From assembly GCA_022749755.1 (NCBI GenBank), contig CM040442.1:9336457-9400456 (forward strand): a stretch of 64,000 bases of DNA, written 5' to 3'. How positions within the stretch are numbered: position 1 is the first letter of the stretch; every line of letters begins with the position of its first letter. The notes under the pieces are model-generated. The model did no database searches. It saw nothing but the letters and a program-made list of their open reading frames with translations, and was not told where the DNA came from. Below are positions 58,600 to 64,000 of this stretch, one piece after another. A program made the translations under genes and the position numbers. The DNA is from Azadirachta indica. Taxonomy: Eukaryota; Streptophyta; Magnoliopsida; Sapindales; Meliaceae.

Positions 58600-61440
58600 T
58601 TTTTTAGACTACACACTAAAACCCAAATAATAATAATAAGTCCCTAAATTAGTTGATGTAGAAAAGGCCAACTAATTAAGGATTATTATATTAACATTTC
58701 ACGTCAATTTAATATGTATCAAAGGCAAGTGCCTAATTAATAATCTGAAATTATTGCTGTTGCACCCACCCAATTAATGTTGAATTGCATGCCTCCATCG
58801 ACTAATGAGGAAGAAATTCATAATTAAAACAATTGAAGAAAGTTAAGAATTAATTAGGTATATACGTCTCATACTCCAACATTTATATAATATAATCATC
58901 TAATAGTTCGCAATTTAACATATTAATTCAAAGATACCTTTAATAAATTAATTTGCTAATTGCGATACCTTTAATAAATTAAGAATTTTGTTTTGTATTG
59001 CTCTACCTATTAATTGTCCAAGAAATTAATTATCAATTAATATTAAGGATTGACTTGAGTCAATCTTGCCTATATAACATTATCAATAATTTTCAACCAA
59101 TGGAAAATGATTATCTTTTGCTTAATCTTTCTATTCCCACAAGTCCACTTTCACATATAAATAAAGTATATATGAAATAAACTTTTCTGTCTCAGGATAT
59201 TAAATAACTTCAATCCTTTCACACCCTCTTTAATCTTGCCCCAATGTAAACGAAATAGGTAAAATTGTAATACGCACGCATCTTAGAATAGTTGGAGACT
59301 GGATATTCAACTTCATGCATATGTTATATGTATGTATGTGTCCCTATATAGATACATATACACAGTTTAATGAACTATTATGTATATATGTATCTAATAC
59401 CATTATTTATTTGTTGGTTACAAAATTATTACTTAAAAGTTCAACGTGTTAATGTAAAAAATATTTAATTCCTCTGAAAACAATAAATGACCACACCTAC
59501 GCTGTTTATAAATCTTTGGAGCTTGCAAATTATATATATATTGATGGAAAAATTTTCAAAATTTCCATGTGCTTTGAAATTTAATCTTTTTTTCTTTCAT
59601 AACATGTTTAATAGAAAAGAGTTTCTTCGGCAAGTCCATTTTCAACCCTGAAAAGAATAGAAAGTGGAGAGAAGATAGACTTATATATATATATATATAT
59701 ATAGTCTTTGGACTTTCTGTTTCCCTTGGTTAATTTTTTCTGACCAAAAATTTTTAATTAATTTAACTCTCTTCCTTTTAAATAATCAAAGGCCGATCTT
59801 TCATTACAAACCTCTCAAGGAAAAAGCATTATATTCTTTTGAAAATAATAAATTTAATCAGGTAGGTCTTTGGAGCTTTTAATTGAACATATATAAACAA
59901 ACATGGGTTGACTTCATTTTTTTACTATGCAATGACTTGAGTCAATGTTTACTATATAATATTATAATTATACCCATAATTCTCTAGCAAGGAAGATTAC
60001 TTTTGCTTGAAATTTAGTCTTCTCTTTCCTACTTTTCTACTTTTTCTTTTTTAATTAATGATTAATTTCTTTATTTCGTAGGATTTTTTTTTTTTTTTTT
60101 TTTTGGCGCAGGACTTACTAGCAACTGAAATTTCTTAAGAAAAGAAAATTGGAAGACGGAATGCACGTGATGATACATAAATTTGTCACTCTTTTTAGTC
60201 CTTTTTTTTTATTTTGACCAAGAAGGTTTGAGTCCTGTTTTTACTATGTAGTAGGTAGGACGTAGATAACAAATTTAATGATTCTTGTGGAATTTTGGTA
60301 TTTTTTATTTTAGATAATTACATATCTTTTATTTTGTTACCATTTGAACTGAGCAATTACTCGTCAGTTTTTATTTTTAAGAGAAATTATTAAACCTTAA
60401 ATTTTTCAACACCTAGTGATGTGGCAATAGAATGGTGAGAGATGGCAACGATAAGATCAGAATGGATTGAGAGATGGCAATGATGAGTTTGTGTTTAGAT
60501 TCTTAATCAATGCTTAAAATTGAAATTATTCAAATATTTTTGTTGGTTGTAATAATTTAAAAAAAAATGTATCAATTAAACGAATTAACGCCTATAAACT
60601 TTTCCAAATAATATTGGTAGGTACTATGTAATAAATTCCTTGCTAATTTCTCTACGCACCAAATTTTTTAAACTGGTATTATAAATAGTTATGTCCCCAC
60701 ACAGCTTGCATTATTGCAATTCGATATACAAGTGATTATGTATGAATTGTCAATCATGTTTTGTTTTGTATTCCTTCATTTCTATTTTGATGAGAACTAT
60801 TCAGTCCTCCTTTTGGCAAGTGGGAGGGTAAATATCCCTTTCTAAGATTAGTTCGGGAATAAAGTGTTCTAATTTTTATTTTATACAAATTTTTTTTTTG
60901 CACAACCTTGTAATTGAGATTTCTTGAAAATAATAATAAAAAGTGGAAGAAAGAAAGATCGCTGTTGACTTATTTAATGACAATTATATCTTTTCACGTA
61001 AAAAAAAGTAAAATAATATAATTACTTTTTCTTAGACCAACATTCTAAACCAATCCCAAATTTATGCAAAAAATTTATCAATTAGAGTAATTATTAACTA
61101 CAAACTTTCCCAAATGATATTGATGAGCATGATGTATTAATTTAAAGCTAAAACTTGAGGTACTATCAAAGAAATTGAATTGATGTCCCCACATGGTTTG
61201 CATTATTATTATTGGAAATTAGTTGATGTAAGTTCAAAATTGGAAGTCGACGTACTTGTGCGGATGGTTGAATTGTCCCTCTCTTTTATTATTTTTTTTT
61301 CCTTCATTTTTATTTTGACAAGCAAGTTTGAGACCTTGGACTGGTAAGACTCACATGTCTTACCTTTCCTATTTTAGTTTTGAAAGTAAGGTATTATCTA
61401 CAAAATCATATATTGTGGCCATACATTCCAATCCCCTATC
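58600..61440. other. AT-rich intergenic DNA, no gene seen
   Basis: I find no supported gene. There is a TA microsatellite at 59,680-59,702 and a 19-21-base T-run at 60,085-60,104. Two segments at about 60,680-60,720 and 61,180-61,210 share a CCCCACA(C/T)(A/G)G(C/T)TTGCATTATT motif, hinting at an old local duplication. 58,650-58,900 resembles the upstream region of NLR copy 2. Confidence 0.5.
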
Positions 61441-61469
61441 TTTTTTTTTTTTCTTTCCTCCCATATCAA

Positions 61470-62179
61470 ATTTGCTAATTTCAATACAAGGAGATTTGTA
61501 TTTGATGCCTTAGCAATAGCCAACCTCAAGGTCAAGGCAATCAACTCCAGCGTGCAAAATCCAACCCGCGTCGAGGTTGTGACAGCGCTCCTTACCAAAT
61601 CCATCATAACAGCATTAAAATCAAAATCTGGTAATTCTGACAAGTTATTTTTACTAAACCATGCAGTAAATTTGCGTCGAAAAGTCATCCCATTATTTTC
61701 AGAATATTAAAAGGGCAATTTTGTTTGGATGGCATCTGCTACTCTATGCAAAGACATAGAAACAAAACTGAATGGCTTAGTAAGTCAATTAAGGGAAGCA
61801 CAAACAAACGTTAATGGAGATTTTCTTAATAGCCTATAAGATGATGAGGGGTTCCGTAATTTTGTAGAGGCGGTTAAATATGAAAGTGAAACTTGTACTA
61901 GTGCAAGAGATAATATAAATTTTTACTAGTTGGTGTCATCTAGGTTTTTATGAGATTGATTTTGGATGGGGGAAACCTGCTTGGGCGAGTGTTTACGGAT
62001 TAGCAGGACAGATTTATTATCATAATTTGGTCGTTCTCATGGATACAAAACTGGGGAATGGTATCGAAGCATGGTTGTGTTTGCCTGAGGAAGATATTGC
62101 TGTGCTAGAACTTGATAAACAACTTCTTGAATTTGCTTCCATGGATCCGAGTTCCTTAGAACAAGATAATTCTGCTTAG
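61470..62179 (+). pseudogene. BAHD acyltransferase C-terminal fragment (vinorine-synthase-like), copy B
   Basis: The readable part covers about the C-terminal half of a BAHD enzyme. In order it has RRFVFDALAIANLKVKAINS, TRVEVVTALLTKSIITALKS and LFLLNHAVNLRRKVIPLF. A TAA follows at about 61,709, then GNFVWMASATL, a CAA-to-TAA change near 61,838, DDEGFRNFVEAVKYE, and a one-base insertion near 61,922. The family motif region FYEIDFGWGKPAW lies at 61,945-61,985, and the end is FASMDPSSLEQDNSA before TAG (62,177-62,179). DFGWGK is the structural signature of BAHD enzymes. The catalytic HxxxD half is not found upstream; poly-pyrimidine DNA is there instead. It is a truncated pseudogene, more complete than copy A. 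Confidence 0.85.
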
Positions 62180-62514
62180 ATCTGTTGGATAATCCGAGTC
62201 CCTTCTGGTTGTTTTGCTTTTCAGTTTTTTGGTTCGTTTATTATCATGGCTTGTTAACAAATTAAGTACTGGGCAATTTCTCACCAATATTTGAATAAAA
62301 AATTGCCTGATAATTGAATAAAAAAATTTTGTTGTGCAATCAAATATCTGTTTTGAGTCCTATCCCCTTCTTCATCCTTTTCTCGAATATTAAACACAGA
62401 CGATGGAGGTTTTCCTTGCTCTCTAAGAATTGTTAGTCTCTGAATACAATCCCTTATACATTACACACATTTCTCAGTCCTCTTATAGATTTAACATTCT
62501 CCAATTAGTTTAAA

Positions 62515-62840
62515 GATTTTCGGAGATTCAAGGGTACATACTTTACTATCATCATTATCTCCTCCTGCAATTAAGTTAATCTCTCAATTCCTTTGGGCAA
62601 ATAATTCAGCTCAAAAGTAAGATGATTTATTAGATACCTCATATTACGTAACTTTCCTATGTCTTGAGGTAATTTCTTAAGCTTAATGCCTATAAGTTTG
62701 CAGATTATATAACTCACACAATGTCTCAGGATGCTTGTCTATTTCTTTCCCAAATAAATTAAGATATCTCAAAAGTACCAACTCTCCTACTGTATTTGGA
62801 ATCTTTTTAATTAGATTCCTGTCTAAAATATATGACATGA
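62515..62840 (-). pseudogene. NB-LRR leucine-rich-repeat fragment, copy B
   Basis: The minus strand reads DRNLIKKIPNTVGELVLLRY, LNLFGKEIDKHPETLCELYN and LQT before a frameshift. After that, ELPK-type LRR residues and KVCTLESPKIFKL are recognisable in other frames. The latter corresponds to the (K/R)QVCSLESLK segment of the full NLRs. No NB-ARC part is nearby. This is the counterpart of the fragment at 22.4-22.8 kb and belongs to the same duplicated block. Confidence 0.75.
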
Positions 62841-63839
62841 TTTAGACCCTTAAATTCATTATCCAAATTAAAATGTTAGATCTTTTAATAAGTTAAGAAA
62901 AAATTTAAATAATTATTTTGCTAGAAAAAATGGGTTAAGAACATTTATAAAATATTAGAAAGAAAATAAAAGAAAAAGTTTAGATAAAACAAAAATAATA
63001 AATTATAATATGTGAATTAAATTTAGTATTTTATCAATAGAATCGATAACCATACGCTAATCTTATGTAACAGTTTATATACATTCTAAAATATACTCTT
63101 AATATCAATATTTTAATAAATAATTTTATTATAGATATAACTAAAGATAATTTACTATTAAAAGTCTTTTAAGTTAAATAAACAAACTAATATTATTCTT
63201 TACATCAATATATTACACTCGTACAACTAAACATAATTCAATGTAGAAATTGTATTATTTGCAACCATGTCAAATTTTAGTAGTAAATACAATAAACAAA
63301 ATGATGATGGTTAATTTTATTATCAAAATCACATCATTTTGATAAAAATATAATATAATCTATATAGTTATTTTATAATAAAAAATTGAGTATTATTATC
63401 TTGGATATCACATGTTATTCTCCAACCAATGGGACTAAAATGTTTAAATGTATTAAATTATATCAATTTGTTAATTACTTAGATATTAAGGATGTAAATC
63501 CTTTTTTCGGAAAAATTATTTTAATTTTTTTTGGGCTCGCAAGTTTCTTCACAATCAAATATAAAGGGTTAAGATTAAAACTATGGTCTATATGATTAAT
63601 AATATTATTTATGTATTATTTTTATTTTACTTTTTTAATTCGATTGTAGTATGTTTTAAAAGATCAATGAAAGTTATTGCATAATAACAAACCTAATTCA
63701 TTTGAATGGAGACAGGAACTTATTCATAACTTATTCATACAAATAGAAAGGCAATCAATGTCCTATTTGGTGAAAATATAAAAGTGCAGTTATATCCCCG
63801 GAGTAAATATACACATTATATGGAAATCATGACTTGCTT

Positions 63840-63985
63840 TAATTCATTTCTTAAAATTGTTGTGGAAAGTATTTCCAGGCAACAGAACCTTTGAACGATA
63901 TTCACCCAGAGCCCATGTTGGAAAAACATTTTTATACATTGGGTAATGTAGCATACAGTTCACTTTGAAAACTCCAGTAATATCC
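63840..63985 (-). other. Possible exon at right edge, unrecognised
   Basis: On the minus strand TTTCTTTCACAG, an acceptor-like sequence at about 63,985-63,996, opens a stretch free of stops for about 45 codons. It reads [20 protein letters not shown], then [16 protein letters not shown], and ends at a TGA. Composition is less AT-biased than the flanks. I do not recognise the family. Any gene would extend to the right of this window. Chance is possible. Confidence 0.25.
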
Positions 63986-64000
63986 TGTGAAAGAAATAGC

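Larger units (their letters stand above)
61450..63785. repeat. Segmental duplication, copy B (partner 21,890-23,850)
   Basis: Same gene-fragment order and orientation as copy A: BAHD fragment (plus), LRR fragment (minus), AT-rich flank ending near CAATCAATGTC. Copy B retains more of the BAHD sequence. The NLR and P450 region lies between the two copies. Confidence 0.8.

Overview
The window is AT-rich nuclear DNA of a flowering plant, most likely a eudicot. The reasons are a GT-AG intron in a cytochrome P450, NB-LRR (CC-NBS-LRR) resistance-gene paralogs, BAHD acyltransferase remnants, and nested plant Copia, Gypsy/Athila, hAT-like and CACTA-like elements. A Citrus-like genome would fit the gene set, but that is a guess. 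There is nothing bacterial here: no operons and no CRISPR.

Layout. 1-834 (minus): the first-exon part of a CYP71-clan P450 that runs off the left edge. 0.85-3.1 kb: its upstream region, expanded by a 1.16-kb inverted-repeat element and a MITE. 3.1-13.0 kb: gene-free DNA with hAT-like remnants and the 5' half of a Copia element. 13.7-20.3 kb: three nested elements (hAT-like outside, a gypsy-type LTR element inside it, and a CACTA-like element with captured host exons innermost). 21.4-23.9 kb: a Copia LTR, then a block with a BAHD C-terminal fragment and an LRR fragment. 24.2-31.6 kb: NLR copy 1 and its 3' flank. 32.8-41.3 kb: a direct duplication flanking the second P450 (34.2-35.9 kb) and the 3' half of a Copia element. 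41.9-45.7 kb: NLR copy 2. 47.0-58.4 kb: NLR copy 3, its 3' flank interrupted by an Athila-type gypsy relic. 61.4-63.8 kb: a second copy of the BAHD/LRR block.

How the genes relate. The three NLRs lie head-to-tail on the minus strand and are clearly paralogs, but each is disabled in a different way: two CAA-to-TAA nonsense changes in copy 1, two single-base deletions around the P-loop in copy 2, and many lesions in copy 3. The two P450 copies are inverted relative to each other and share upstream sequence. Copy 1 is open to the window edge, while copy 2 has a one-base deletion in its membrane anchor. The cluster looks like a decaying resistance and specialised-metabolism locus shaped by segmental duplication and transposon nesting. 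The least explained material is a set of repeated exon-like modules with coiled-coil-like peptides downstream of the NLRs on the same strand. I see no clearly new biological system; the strongest candidates for a second look are those modules, the nested element with captured exons, and the near-intact NLR copy 1.
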